A DNA stretch of 64,000 nucleotides from Syntrophobacter sp. SbD2 (GCA_945889495.1 CAMDBU010000008.1:1-64000), one strand, 5' to 3'. Numbered from the stretch's first letter, positions 9,286 through 19,337 are shown. The notes: generated by a model from the sequence alone, not told the origin. Numbers and translations are program-made.

Positions 9286-10008
9286 CTACGCTTCATCCAG
9301 CTCGGGGTAATGACGGAATATGCCGTTCTCGTTGAACGCCAAGCGGCGCGGCGAGGCGAGATATTTCTTGATGCGCGGGCGGGACATGACTTTGTCGTGC
9401 AACGCGACCACGCGCGGGCAGGAGGGCTCGACTTTGGCCATGGCGCGGGGAAAGGCGTAGCGCAGACCTTCGACCATTTGAAACAGCGATAGGTCGGTGT
9501 AGCAAATCTTTCTGCCGAGCAGGTAGGGGCGCGCGTTGCCGTTCTGGGTCAAAATCTTTTCGTAGTAGCCCATGAACTTCGGAATGCGTTGGGAAGTGAA
9601 GAACGCCGAGCGCTTCTTGGCTTCCTCCTTCTGCTCTTCATAATAAAGCGCGTTGGCGATCGGATGGTGCGTCGCGCCGACCTCGGCGACCCAGTCGGTG
9701 ATGGTCAGTTGCAACTGATGCACCCACAGCCGGCTGGCTTGATCTTTCGGCACTAGTCCCAGACGCGGTCCGAGGAACTGTAAAATATTGGCGGTCTGGC
9801 CGATCATCAGTTTGCCGGCCTTCAAGAACGGCGGCGCGAAGGATGGATGCTCGACGGTCGGATCTTCGAGTATCTTCACGATGCCGGGGCGGCCGAAGGC
9901 CGGATCGCGGGCGACATCGACATAGTCGGCGCCGGCGTCTTCGAGAGCCAGGCGAACGAATTCGCCGCGGCCCTGGATCGATGGTTGGTAGTAAAGTTCG
10001 TAGCGCAT
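9286..10008 (-). CDS. Glutathione S-transferase family protein
   Basis: MRYELYYQPSIQGRGEFVRLALEDAGADYVDVAR...LMIGQTANILQFLGPRLGLVP. Confidence 0.9.
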   Translation of the reverse strand: MRYELYYQPSIQGRGEFVRLALEDAGADYVDVARDPAFGRPGIVKILEDPTVEHPSFAPPFLKAGKLMIGQTANILQFLGPRLGLVPKDQASRLWVHQLQLTITDWVAEVGATHHPIANALYYEEQKEEAKKRSAFFTSQRIPKFMGYYEKILTQNGNARPYLLGRKICYTDLSLFQMVEGLRYAFPRAMAKVEPSCPRVVALHDKVMSRPRIKKYLASPRRLAFNENGIFRHYPELDEA

Positions 10009-10076
10009 TTTGGGCTCCTTCGTTTTCGTTTTCGTGATCGTGGCTCGTGCTCGTTTTCGGAATCGTCGCAATTTAT

Positions 10077-11045
10077 TCAGCGCGGCGCTAGCTTGTCGAT
10101 CGCCCCGCTGGTCTCCATTGCTCTGAGCAAGCTGTTATCGAAAATTCCCTTCACGTCTACTTTCGGCAGCGGCGGGCCTTGGGCCTGCATGGCGTCGATG
10201 GTGGCGCGGGCCGAAATTTCGTCGACGTAGGGGATGCGCGGCAAATCGCCGGCCATTTCGTCGTAAAATCGATTGAGCACTTCCGGGTCGCGCTGGCGTG
10301 TGTATTTGGCGATCACTTTGATGGTCGCTTCTTTTTGCGTGCGCACGGCGTGCAGCCCTTCGATGTAACCGCGCAGGAAGGCCTCGCTGCTATCGCGCCG
10401 TTCGCGTAAAAATCTTTTGGTGATGCCGCTGACGGTTATCAATTGGCGGATGCCGAGATCGCGGATCGCGCTGAAGCTGCGCAGCCCCTGTTTCTCGGCG
10501 GCGAACGTGTTGGGCGCGGTGAGGATGGTCGCGGCGGCTTGTTTGCGCAGCACGGCGGCGGCGCGCTCGGGCTGGCCGGCGGTGCCGAACTGGACGAACT
10601 GCACTTCGTCCTTGCGGATGCCGACCTTCTCCAAGACTTTCAACATGTAGCCGTAGGTCGGGCTGGTGGGATCGAGGGCGAGCCGTTTGCCGCGCAGCTC
10701 TTCGATCTTGGTAATGCTCGGATCGGTGATGATCACGTAATGGTTAACCGTGTTGTATTGGGTGGCGATGAAGACGCCGTCGCCGCCGCCGGAAACCAGC
10801 CGAATCAAACCTTCGGCGCCGCCTTGATAGGCTTGAATCTCGCCCGAGGTGAGCGCTGAAAGCATGACGCGATTGCCCTGGATATAAAGGATCTTGACGT
10901 CAACGCCATGCCTGGCGAATAGGCCGAGGTCATGGGCAACCCAGAGCGGCGCGAAGCTGCCGCTGATCGCCGAATAGGCGACGGCCATGGAGGGAAGTTT
11001 TCTTTCTTGCGCGCTGGCTTGGTTCACGGCGCAAATCAGTAACAA
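10077..11045 (-). CDS. ABC transporter substrate-binding protein (NMT1/THI5-like)
   Basis: MAVAYSAISGSFAPLWVAHDLGLFARHGVDVKILYIQGNRVMLSALTSGEIQAYQGG. Confidence 0.9.
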   Translation of the reverse strand: MLLICAVNQASAQERKLPSMAVAYSAISGSFAPLWVAHDLGLFARHGVDVKILYIQGNRVMLSALTSGEIQAYQGGAEGLIRLVSGGGDGVFIATQYNTVNHYVIITDPSITKIEELRGKRLALDPTSPTYGYMLKVLEKVGIRKDEVQFVQFGTAGQPERAAAVLRKQAAATILTAPNTFAAEKQGLRSFSAIRDLGIRQLITVSGITKRFLRERRDSSEAFLRGYIEGLHAVRTQKEATIKVIAKYTRQRDPEVLNRFYDEMAGDLPRIPYVDEISARATIDAMQAQGPPLPKVDVKGIFDNSLLRAMETSGAIDKLAPR

Positions 11046-11084
11046 CGGTAAGATCGATTGTACGACGAAGGCTCGAAGGTGTTT

Positions 11085-11110
11085 GTGGGCGAAAGATTTT
11101 TCGCCCCTAC
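11085..11110 (-). repeat. GTAGGGGCGA-type hairpin (AAAAATCTTT-loop variant)
   Basis: GTGGGCGAAAGATTTTTCGCCCCTAC. Confidence 0.8.
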
Positions 11111-11184
11111 GGCCCGTTTGGCACCTGTTGTCATCCTAGGCGAAACATAGCTTCCGCAGCGAGATAGCTTTTTCATCAACCTGC

Positions 11185-12297
11185 CTACTTCAATATTTTC
11201 CGCGCGAACTCGCCGGCCGGTTCGCGCCAGTTCTGGATCACGTCTTCGCCGTAGAAGCGGCGCTTTTCAAATTCTTCCGGCGTGGTGATGTCTTTTGCCG
11301 CCGGCGTGTTGTGGCGCGCCAGCCATTTGGTATCAACGTCGAAGCGGCGGCTACCCTGAGTGAGAGCGCGGCCGTAGAGCTCCTGGCCTTCCTTACTGAG
11401 CAGCCAATTCAAATAGACTTTGGCGGCGTTGGGGTGGGGCGAGTTGGCCATCATGCCGACGGTGCCGAAGCCGTTACTGCCGTTCAAGCCCTCTTTGAGA
11501 TTGAGCAGCAGTTTGATCGGCAGGCCATTTTTCAAATAGGGCTCCATGAAGCGCTGCGCCACCGCCAGCGCGATGGCGATGTTGCCGCGCGCCAGGGCGA
11601 CGGCGATCTGTTGGCCGTCGCGGTGTATATACAGCTGCTGATCGGCGAGCTTCTGGAGAAACTCTTTCCCCTTGGCGCGCATCAGATAGCCCCACAGTCC
11701 TTGGCCGGCGCTCGCCACGCGTGGCTCGAACATGCCGATCTTGCCCTTCCACTTGGGCTGCAAGAGGTCCTCGTAGGAAGTGATCTCGTTGGGTTTCACC
11801 AAGTCGGTGTTGTAAAACGGCGGCACGGTGAAATCGGCGGAGAACGAATAAATGAAGCGGTTGGTCTTGAGATTGTCTTCCCACATATGGCCGCCCCACC
11901 ATTGCTTGGGGTCTTTGACTTCGGGCAGGACGATCTGGTCCATGAACGGCACCAGCATGTTGTCGTTCTTGAGCGGCTGCAAGGTGCCAGAGCCGCCGTG
12001 CAAAACGTCAAAAAATTTCACGCCGGCTTTGAATTCCGAGATCGCCCGGTTGGCATTCTGCGGCCCCGGCGCCGAGAGCAGTTCCAACTCAATGCCGAAG
12101 CGGCTTTCGAAGGTCTCTTTGAACTGCCGGCGCAGCACCGCCGTCGGTGGCCCACCGACGACAACTTTGCCTTCCTTCTTGGCCGCCTCGACGAGACGGC
12201 GCCATTCGTCTTGGGCGTCAGCGGCGCGGGCGCTGTCGATGCCGGTGAGACATAGAAGGAGAATTAAGAAATTAACTTTCAAGCGCCAACGCATCAT
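11185..12297 (-). CDS. Extracellular solute-binding protein, Fe3+-type
   Basis: Signal peptide MMRWRLKVNFLILLLCLTGIDSARA; EGKVVVGGPPTAVLRRQFKETFESRFGIELELLSAPGPQNANRAISEFKAG. Confidence 0.88.
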   Translation of the reverse strand: MMRWRLKVNFLILLLCLTGIDSARAADAQDEWRRLVEAAKKEGKVVVGGPPTAVLRRQFKETFESRFGIELELLSAPGPQNANRAISEFKAGVKFFDVLHGGSGTLQPLKNDNMLVPFMDQIVLPEVKDPKQWWGGHMWEDNLKTNRFIYSFSADFTVPPFYNTDLVKPNEITSYEDLLQPKWKGKIGMFEPRVASAGQGLWGYLMRAKGKEFLQKLADQQLYIHRDGQQIAVALARGNIAIALAVAQRFMEPYLKNGLPIKLLLNLKEGLNGSNGFGTVGMMANSPHPNAAKVYLNWLLSKEGQELYGRALTQGSRRFDVDTKWLARHNTPAAKDITTPEEFEKRRFYGEDVIQNWREPAGEFARKILK

Positions 12298-12447
12298 GCC
12301 AAAAATTTCCTCGCGACCGATTTCCCAAAACCCAGGTGAGATTGTGGGTTGCTGATTTGAATAGCTTAGTTTCGCTGAGGAAGTCAAAGTGGCTAGTGGA
12401 CATTTTCTCCGGCCTGGAGTACGGCACTAGAGAGCGGAGGAGAACAT

Positions 12448-13482
12448 ATGCAGGTACTCGTTTGGTTGCTGTTACTAACCCTGACCGCAGCGCCGGCTTT
12501 CGCCCAGGCGCCGTTTTATCAAGAAAAGACGATCACGGTGATACTCGGCGGACCGCCGGCCGGATCAGCCGACCTGCGCACCAGGGCGGTGACCAATATT
12601 CTGCGCAAGCATATTCCCGGCAATCCGACCATCGTCATTCAGCATATGGGCGGCGGCGGCGGCCGCCAGGCGGCCAATCATGTTTTCAAAGTCGCCAAGC
12701 CCGATGGCCTGACCGTCGGCAGCATGGGCGCGGCGCTGGTGGCCAACGCGGTGTTGGGCGAGCCCGGCGTGCAGTATGACATCGATAAGTTTACTTATCT
12801 CGGTACGCCGGATAGCTTGCAGCACTATCTGTTTATTACGCACCGGGACGCCGGCGTGGGCAGCCTCGACAAGTTGCGCACGACCGCGGGGGTGCGCATC
12901 GCCAGCCAGTCGGTGGGTCACCCGATCTATATCACCGGGCGGGTTTTCGCTTATCTCCTGGGTATGAAAGAGCCGAGATTTGTCGTCGGATTTACCGGCC
13001 CCGAGATCGACGTAGCTCTGGTCCAGCGCGAAGTCGACTCTCGGGTCACCACCGGTGACACACTGATGCGGCGCAACCGCGACTTATTGGACAATGGGCT
13101 GGTGGACGTCCATGCCAGCATCGAGATCCCTAAAGGCGAACGTAATCCGCGATTCGCCCAGGTGCCGGAAGCCGAGACCTTTGCCAAAACCGACCGTGAG
13201 AAAAAAATGGTCGAAATGTTTCGCGCCTTCCGCATCGCCGGGCAAAATTTTTTCCTGCCGCCGGGTGTACCCAGAGATCGAGCGCAGATTCTCGCCGACG
13301 CCATGCGTAAGACGCTCAGCGATCCCGAGTTCTTAAAAGAATATCAAAAGCTCTCCGGCGAGGAAGCCTCACCGCTGGCGGCAGAAGCGCTGGAGAAAGT
13401 CATCCGCGAGCTGCCGCGCGACGCCAATGTCGTTGAGTTGTTCAAGAAACTGGCCGGCGCCGACCCATTGCCGGCGCGGTGA
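12448..13482 (+). CDS. Tripartite tricarboxylate transporter substrate-binding protein (TctC/Bug family)
   Basis: PFYQEKTITVILGGPPAGSADLRTRAVTNILRKHIPGNPTIVIQHMGGGGGRQAANHVFKVAKPDG. Confidence 0.92.
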   Translation: MQVLVWLLLLTLTAAPAFAQAPFYQEKTITVILGGPPAGSADLRTRAVTNILRKHIPGNPTIVIQHMGGGGGRQAANHVFKVAKPDGLTVGSMGAALVANAVLGEPGVQYDIDKFTYLGTPDSLQHYLFITHRDAGVGSLDKLRTTAGVRIASQSVGHPIYITGRVFAYLLGMKEPRFVVGFTGPEIDVALVQREVDSRVTTGDTLMRRNRDLLDNGLVDVHASIEIPKGERNPRFAQVPEAETFAKTDREKKMVEMFRAFRIAGQNFFLPPGVPRDRAQILADAMRKTLSDPEFLKEYQKLSGEEASPLAAEALEKVIRELPRDANVVELFKKLAGADPLPAR

Positions 13483-13519
13483 TGAACAGTCGCGATGGGT
13501 GGGAGATGGAAATACGATC

Positions 13520-13597
13520 TCACCACGAAGGCACGAAGAGGGTAGGGGCGAAAAATCTTTCGCCCCTACTATAACCCTGCGTGCCTTCGTGGTGAAA
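13520..13597. repeat. Nested inverted repeat: CACGAAG dialect enclosing a GTAGGGGCGA hairpin
   Basis: TCACCACGAAGGCACGAAG ... GTGCCTTCGTGGTGA enclosing GTAGGGGCGAAAAATCTTTCGCCCCTAC (13542-13569). Confidence 0.9.
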
Positions 13598-13606
13598 AAT
13601 CTTCGG

Positions 13607-14536
13607 TTACCCTTTTAAAGTCTTGTTGAAGTGATCCACGGTGCGCTGCCAAGCGAGTTTGGCGGCGCCTTCGTCGTAGCGCGGCGTCGTGTCGTTATGA
13701 AAGCCGTGATTGGTTTTGGCGTAGATAAAGCCTTCGTGCTTGATGCCATTAGCCTTAAGCGCGGTTTCGTAGCCCGCCCAAGTGCCGGTGGTGTTGGGGT
13801 CCAATTCCGCATCAGCGAAATGGGCCAAAATGGCTCCTTTGATCTTTGGCACGTCCGCGGGCGCCGGCGCGCGGCCGTAAAAGGGCGCCCCAGCGGCAAG
13901 TTGCGGCACTCGTACTGCCAACTGGTTCACCATGCCACCGCCAAAACAAAAACCGACCGCTCCGAGCTTGCCGGTCGATTGAGGATGTTTTAGCAAAAAA
14001 TCGGTTGCCGCGGCAAAGTCTTCGGTAATTTTCGGGCCGTTGAGTTGCTTTTGCATTCCCAGCGCCTTTTCATCGGCTTCGGCGCCATATTTGTCGACAC
14101 TCGGGTAGCCGCCCAATGGCCAGATAGCATCGGGGGCGAACGCCATGAATCCGTTGACCGCTAAGCGGCGTGCCACGTCTTCCACATAGGGGTTCAAACC
14201 GCGATTTTCGTGAATGACAACAACGACGGGAAATTTGTCGCCGCTAGCCGGGCGCGCGAGTAAGCCGCGCATTTTCCCGTCGGTGGCGTTGCCGTTCGGT
14301 GACGAATAAAAAGTGTACTCGGCCTTGATCCGTTTGTCGTCTTTCGGCACTTGCTGTGCCCATGCGTAATTGGGCCGAAGCATGTCCCACAAAGCTGTCG
14401 CCGTGAGTCCGCCGACGGCGAATTTCGCCGCGCCGTCTAAGAACTCACGCCGGTTCACCGTGCCATGCACGTACTTGTTGAATAGACTGAGTAACTGCGG
14501 ATCGAAATCGCTGGCTTTCTTTCTGTCCACGATCAA
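13607..14536 (-). CDS. Dienelactone hydrolase family protein
   Basis: N-term RREFLDGAAKFAVGG; VVVIHENRGLNPYVEDVARRLAVNGFMAFAPDAIWPLGG; GFCFGGG; TNHGFHND. Confidence 0.9.
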   Translation of the reverse strand: MIVDRKKASDFDPQLLSLFNKYVHGTVNRREFLDGAAKFAVGGLTATALWDMLRPNYAWAQQVPKDDKRIKAEYTFYSSPNGNATDGKMRGLLARPASGDKFPVVVVIHENRGLNPYVEDVARRLAVNGFMAFAPDAIWPLGGYPSVDKYGAEADEKALGMQKQLNGPKITEDFAAATDFLLKHPQSTGKLGAVGFCFGGGMVNQLAVRVPQLAAGAPFYGRAPAPADVPKIKGAILAHFADAELDPNTTGTWAGYETALKANGIKHEGFIYAKTNHGFHNDTTPRYDEGAAKLAWQRTVDHFNKTLKG

Positions 14537-14607
14537 GTTCCTCCTATCGTTAAAAGTCTTTGAAATAATCGCTGTACTGTAAGTGCGCGCTAATCGTCTT
14601 CTATCGA

Positions 14608-15291
14608 TCAGAATTGAATCATATCGAACTTTGTCAAAGTCACCTGCTGAGCCACGCCCGGCGCATTGGTAAGATGATAGGCGGTATACTGTTCGAAATA
14701 GGTATCTTCCGACGACATGCCGTCTACCGGGATAATCACTTTAAAGCCCCTGAATGCGGCTTGACTGCCGGTGGAGATCACGGCGCCATGAGCCGCGGTG
14801 CCGATAACGATTACGGTCTTGATGCCTTTATCGCGAAGGATCTTTTCCAAGTCCGTCCCGACAAATTTGTCGGCGGGTGCCCGCACGAGGGGTTCACCGG
14901 CGATAGGGGCCACTTCTGGGAAAATATCGGCGGGCGTCGATGATGTCGTGTAGCTGTATATAACCGATACGCCCTTGGTCCTGGCTTGAGTCAAGAAAGC
15001 TTGAATCTTGGGCACGGAGGCGACGCAGCGCGGCCGCCGTTCGTTATTGCAAGTCTGTTTTACGATATCCAATACAAGATAAGCGGTTGATTTAGGATCG
15101 TCGATCTTAACCGGCTTCAACTCCGGCGCCTTAGGCGCTTGCACGCTCGCCCACTCGTCGATGATCGTCTTCGACTGGGCGAACGACGCAACGGAGTAGA
15201 ACAAAGTCGCTGCTAACGACAGGAAAATTATTTCAACTATCCGGATTGAACGATCTTTCCGAAATGGTAGATGGCTCACGGAATTCTCCAT
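14608..15291 (-). CDS. Isochorismatase-fold protein, exported, lacking the canonical active-site Cys
   Basis: Signal peptide; AYLVLDIVKQTC; VIVIGTAAHGAVISTGSQAAFRGFKVIIPVDG matches the motif region of isochorismatase-like hydrolases. Confidence 0.78.
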   Translation of the reverse strand: MENSVSHLPFRKDRSIRIVEIIFLSLAATLFYSVASFAQSKTIIDEWASVQAPKAPELKPVKIDDPKSTAYLVLDIVKQTCNNERRPRCVASVPKIQAFLTQARTKGVSVIYSYTTSSTPADIFPEVAPIAGEPLVRAPADKFVGTDLEKILRDKGIKTVIVIGTAAHGAVISTGSQAAFRGFKVIIPVDGMSSEDTYFEQYTAYHLTNAPGVAQQVTLTKFDMIQF

Positions 15292-15430
15292 GTTTGTTGT
15301 TACCAAAAAAATTATCGTTGTGCCCGTATTGTCCGACCGGAGTCGCCAGTGCATCAATGCTTGGTGATTTTGTCCAGAAGGTAACCTAACGAATAGTTTA
15401 GTCAATACACCTTATCGGGTATTCCTGTAA

Positions 15431-15928
15431 GTGCTCTTTTGGGGAAAGGCCATGGTTGAGCCGGAAATTAAATCGGCTATTGTCGTCTCCATGGCGAAGG
15501 AACCTTTCGATAGTCCGCCGGCGCAGGCGGATGGGCTTCGCCGTTCACTGCTTGATCTCCACGACGCGCTGTTGCGTCTGCACAAAGTTTTGATCGAGTC
15601 CGAGCGACTGGTCTACGAACGCGAGGTCGCGCCGATCCGTTCGCCGAGCCATTTTTTTCAGCTGCTCACCGGCGATCCCTATTTCGCCTGGCTGCGGCCG
15701 GTCTCGCAGCTGATCGTCGCCATTGATGAAACCATGGACGATAAGGAAGGTCTTACCGGCGCCAGCGTCGACGCGGTGATGCGCCAGGCGGTGTTCCTAC
15801 TGATGCCGGCCGAGAGCGCCGGCGAATTCGGCGCCCGCTACGTCGCCGCCCTACAACGCGACCCGCGCGTCGTGCTCAGCCACGCCCAAGTGGCCAAGCG
15901 CATCGGCTCGGGGGCGGCGGCGACGTGA
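15431..15928 (+). CDS. Conserved hypothetical protein
   Basis: 165 aa ORF in good coding context; no family recognised with confidence. Confidence 0.65.
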   Translation: MLFWGKAMVEPEIKSAIVVSMAKEPFDSPPAQADGLRRSLLDLHDALLRLHKVLIESERLVYEREVAPIRSPSHFFQLLTGDPYFAWLRPVSQLIVAIDETMDDKEGLTGASVDAVMRQAVFLLMPAESAGEFGARYVAALQRDPRVVLSHAQVAKRIGSGAAAT

Positions 15929-15970
15929 AGTGGCGTGGACGGTGGACCGGTAGCGTTTAGTTGCTCGGAT

Positions 15971-16071
<101 letters not shown>

Positions 16072-16114
16072 CAATCCCCTTCCGAACTCCTCGCTGCCAC
16101 CGCTAGTTCACTTT

Positions 16115-16498
16115 TCACAGTCGGAATCGCCGGATGCCGTCCACCAGCCGTTTGACGTTGAAGTTGATCAGAAGCCCTTTGCCGATCGATGCGAGTTTCA
16201 TATACGTGAGCAATTGCGCTTCGTGAATCGGCAAGGTCTTTTCGATGCTCTTCAGTTCGATGATGACCTGCTCATCGACCAGCAGGTCGATTCTAAATCC
16301 GCAGTCCAGTTGAACCTCTTTGTATTCGATGGCGACAGGAACTTGCAGGCGAAAAGGAAGATCGTTGAGAGAAAGTTCGCGCGCCAAGCACTGCTCGTAG
16401 GCCGATTCGAGCAGACCCGGCCCGAGCGCGCGATGGACTTCGATGGCGCAGCCGATGATTTTTCCCGTCAAGGCGTCGCTGGTTGCTTGGGGGGTCAT
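16115..16498 (-). CDS. GxxExxY protein
   Basis: MTPQATSDALTGKIIGCAIEVHRALGPGLLESAYEQCLARELSLNDLPFRLQVPVAIEYKEVQLDCGFRIDLLVDEQVIIELKSIEKTLPIHEAQLLTYMKLA. Confidence 0.92.
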   Translation of the reverse strand: MTPQATSDALTGKIIGCAIEVHRALGPGLLESAYEQCLARELSLNDLPFRLQVPVAIEYKEVQLDCGFRIDLLVDEQVIIELKSIEKTLPIHEAQLLTYMKLASIGKGLLINFNVKRLVDGIRRFRL

Positions 16499-16530
16499 GT
16501 GGATAATGGTCTCGTTTGGCGACAACGCGT

Positions 16531-16642
<112 letters not shown>

Positions 16643-16655
16643 TTCTGAATGTCTA

Positions 16656-18278
16656 TCAATCCATCTTGATATCGACGATCACCAACTCGTCCTTGGCGAG
16701 TGCTTCCTTGAACACCGGAGAGAGCTGATCTTTTTGGGTCACGCTGTAGCTTTTGGCGCCGTAGAGGTCGGCGAGTTTGGCTAGGTCGGGGATGAACAGT
16801 TCGGTGCCGATGATCCGGCCGCCGTAGTTGTTTTGCTGGTCGCGGCGCATGCCGCCGTAGGCGTTGTTGCGCAGGATCAGGACCATCACCGGGATGTTGT
16901 GGTAGCGCGCGGTGGCGAGCTCTTGCTGCTCCATCATGAACGAGCCGTCGCCGGTGATGCAGATCACCCGGGCGTCGGGGCGGCCGATTTTGACGCCGTA
17001 GGCGGTGGCGAGCGCGGTGCCGATGGCGCGGAACTCGCCGGCGTGGATGATGGGAACTTTGGAATCGATGTTGCGCAGGGTGTCGCCGGTCATGCCCGAG
17101 GTGGTGATGATTTCCTTGCCGGTGAGCTGTTCGTTGAGTGCGCGCAGCACCGAGACATAGCCGAGATTCTGTTTGCCGATGGTTTCGTCGATGCCCTTCA
17201 GCCATTCACCTTTGGCTTGCGCCACCGCTTTGCCGTTGTCGGGACGGGCGGGTTTCGCCGGCTTGGCTTTGACGCCGTCGATGATCGCGCGTAGGGCGGT
17301 CTTGGCGTCGGCTTGGATGGCCAACTCGGCGGGGTAAATGCGGCCGAACTGTTCTGGGTCGGTGTCGATATGAATGATTCGGCCATTTTCCGGCATGACT
17401 TTGTGGCCGAAACCGAGCGTCGTGCCCTCGCTAAAACTAGTGCCGACGGCGAGTACCAAATCGGCTTTCTGAAAAAATGGCCGGGCGTACATGCGGCCGC
17501 CGTTGCCGAGACAGCCTAGCGCCAGCGGATGATTCTCGGGAAAAACGCCTTTGGCGGTGTAGCTGCTGGCTACCGGCATTGATAGCAGTTCCGCTAGTTC
17601 TTGCACTTCCTCTTGTGCCTGGGCCCAGTCGACGCCGGTGCCGGCGAGCACTACTGGAGTTTTCGCGCCGAGCAACAGATCGACGGCAGCGCCCACCGTG
17701 CGCGCGTCCACCGCCGGGGCGGCGGGATTGGCCGACGGCGCGAAGGTGATCGGTTCGGGCAGATGGGTTTCCTGCAAGTCTTCCGGGATGCAGAAAAACA
17801 CCGGCCCCTGGCGGCCGCGGGTGGTTTGGCGGAACATTGAATCCAACACCGAGCCCAACTCTTCGACGCGCCCCAAGCGCGCGCTCTGCTTGGTGATCGG
17901 TTGAAACAAACGCACATGCTCCATGCCATGCCAGGAAGCCCAGTGGCCCTTAGCGAAAGATTCCGTGCCGATGTCGGACGAGATCACAAATAGCGGCACC
18001 GCTTCTTTATAGGCTTGGGCCACCGCGGTGACGATATTCGTCGCGCCGCCGCCGGCGGAGACCAAACATACCGCCGGCTGCTTGGTCACCCGGGCGTAGC
18101 CCAGCGCCATATTGCCGGCGCCGCCTTCATGCTGGGCGTTGATGAAGCGCAGCTCAGGCCGCTTGGCGATGGCGTCGCCAAAGGGGAATAGGGTGTGGGC
18201 GAGCACGCCAAAAATACACCGGACATTTTGCGAAATCAGGTAATCGACGACAGTCTCAGCGACATTGGGTGCGGTCAT
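16656..18278 (-). CDS. Thiamine pyrophosphate-dependent enzyme (acetolactate synthase-like)
   Basis: MTAPNVAETVVDYLISQNVRCIFGVLAHTLFPFGDA...ITGDGSFMMEQQELATARYHNIPVMVLILRNNAYGG. Confidence 0.92.
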   Translation of the reverse strand: MTAPNVAETVVDYLISQNVRCIFGVLAHTLFPFGDAIAKRPELRFINAQHEGGAGNMALGYARVTKQPAVCLVSAGGGATNIVTAVAQAYKEAVPLFVISSDIGTESFAKGHWASWHGMEHVRLFQPITKQSARLGRVEELGSVLDSMFRQTTRGRQGPVFFCIPEDLQETHLPEPITFAPSANPAAPAVDARTVGAAVDLLLGAKTPVVLAGTGVDWAQAQEEVQELAELLSMPVASSYTAKGVFPENHPLALGCLGNGGRMYARPFFQKADLVLAVGTSFSEGTTLGFGHKVMPENGRIIHIDTDPEQFGRIYPAELAIQADAKTALRAIIDGVKAKPAKPARPDNGKAVAQAKGEWLKGIDETIGKQNLGYVSVLRALNEQLTGKEIITTSGMTGDTLRNIDSKVPIIHAGEFRAIGTALATAYGVKIGRPDARVICITGDGSFMMEQQELATARYHNIPVMVLILRNNAYGGMRRDQQNNYGGRIIGTELFIPDLAKLADLYGAKSYSVTQKDQLSPVFKEALAKDELVIVDIKMD

Positions 18279-18498
18279 GGGTGGTAATCCTCCTAAATGG
18301 TTAGGTTTGCTTAGTGCAGCAACCGGCGAAAAGCAATCACCGCGGCATTTTTGCCGCGCAGGTCGTGCTCGGACGGCGCTCACAGTAGGGTAAATTTACG
18401 TTCACGGCGGCGCCTTAGCGTGTTATCATTGGTCAGGATTGAAATTTATGACCGGCGGCGCAGAAGCGATCTCAGGCGCGAAGAACGAGAGGTAGCCC

Positions 18499-18873
18499 AT
18501 GGAATCCATCGTACAGACAGTTGCCAACGTTGTGATCGTCCAGGTAGACGGTCGCGTCGATCACAGTACGGCGCCGGCGTTCGGCAGCGTGCTTTTACCC
18601 CATATCGAAGGTTGCGCCGGCGACGAGAAAAAACTGGTGGTTGACTTGAGTAAAGTCAATTATATGAGTAGCGCGGGGTTGCGAGTGTTGATGATCGCCG
18701 CAAAGGGTTGTCGCAAACAGGCGGGTAAAGTTGTGCTAGCTGGGCTGCAGCCGAGCGTTTTGGAGGTCTTCAAAATCGGTCGTTTCGACATGGTGTTGGA
18801 CACTTACCCGACTGTGCGCGACGCGCTGGCGGCGATTTCACCGGCCGCGGCGGCGATCTATGTCGAGCACTAA
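18499..18873 (+). CDS. STAS-domain anti-anti-sigma factor
   Basis: VIVQVDGRVDHSTAPAFGSVLLPHIEG...KKLVVDLSKVNYMSSAGLRVLMIAAKGCRKQAGKVVLAGLQPSVLEVFKIGRFD. Confidence 0.93.
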   Translation: MESIVQTVANVVIVQVDGRVDHSTAPAFGSVLLPHIEGCAGDEKKLVVDLSKVNYMSSAGLRVLMIAAKGCRKQAGKVVLAGLQPSVLEVFKIGRFDMVLDTYPTVRDALAAISPAAAAIYVEH

Positions 18874-18875
18874 GC

Positions 18876-19337
18876 ATGCAAAGTTCATTACCCGTCCGCC
18901 GTACCGAAGCGCTGACCATCGACGCCGTGGCACACTGCACCGAGTTCGCTAGCGCGCAGGCGCGTCAGGCGGGCTTTCCTGCGGCGCGGGTGGACGAAGT
19001 CGAGTTAGTGGTCGAAGAAGTGGCGGCGAATATCTGTCATTACAGTTACGGCGATCGCCTCGGCAATGTCGAGCTGGTTTGCCAGCTGCTTGGGGATCGA
19101 GCGTTGGCGCTGGAATTCACCGATGGCGGGCAACCCTTCAACATGCTCGCCATGCCTGAACCCAATCTCGCTGTCGATATCGATCAGCGCGGCTTGGGTG
19201 GCGTCGGTGTGCCGATGATGCGAGCCTTAGTCGACCGGGCGAGCTATCGGCGCGACGGTCAGCGTAATGTTTTGCGCCTGGAATTTCATTCGGCCTGCCG
19301 TTTGGGCGGTGCATCGCAAATCGATTCAAACGAATAA
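18876..19337 (+). CDS. Anti-sigma regulatory factor, HATPase_c (RsbW-like)
   Basis: VDEVELVVEEVAANICHYSYGD...LALEFTDGGQPFNMLAMPEPNLAVDIDQRGLGGVGVPMMRALVDRASYRRDGQRNVLRLEF. Confidence 0.92.
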   Translation: MQSSLPVRRTEALTIDAVAHCTEFASAQARQAGFPAARVDEVELVVEEVAANICHYSYGDRLGNVELVCQLLGDRALALEFTDGGQPFNMLAMPEPNLAVDIDQRGLGGVGVPMMRALVDRASYRRDGQRNVLRLEFHSACRLGGASQIDSNE

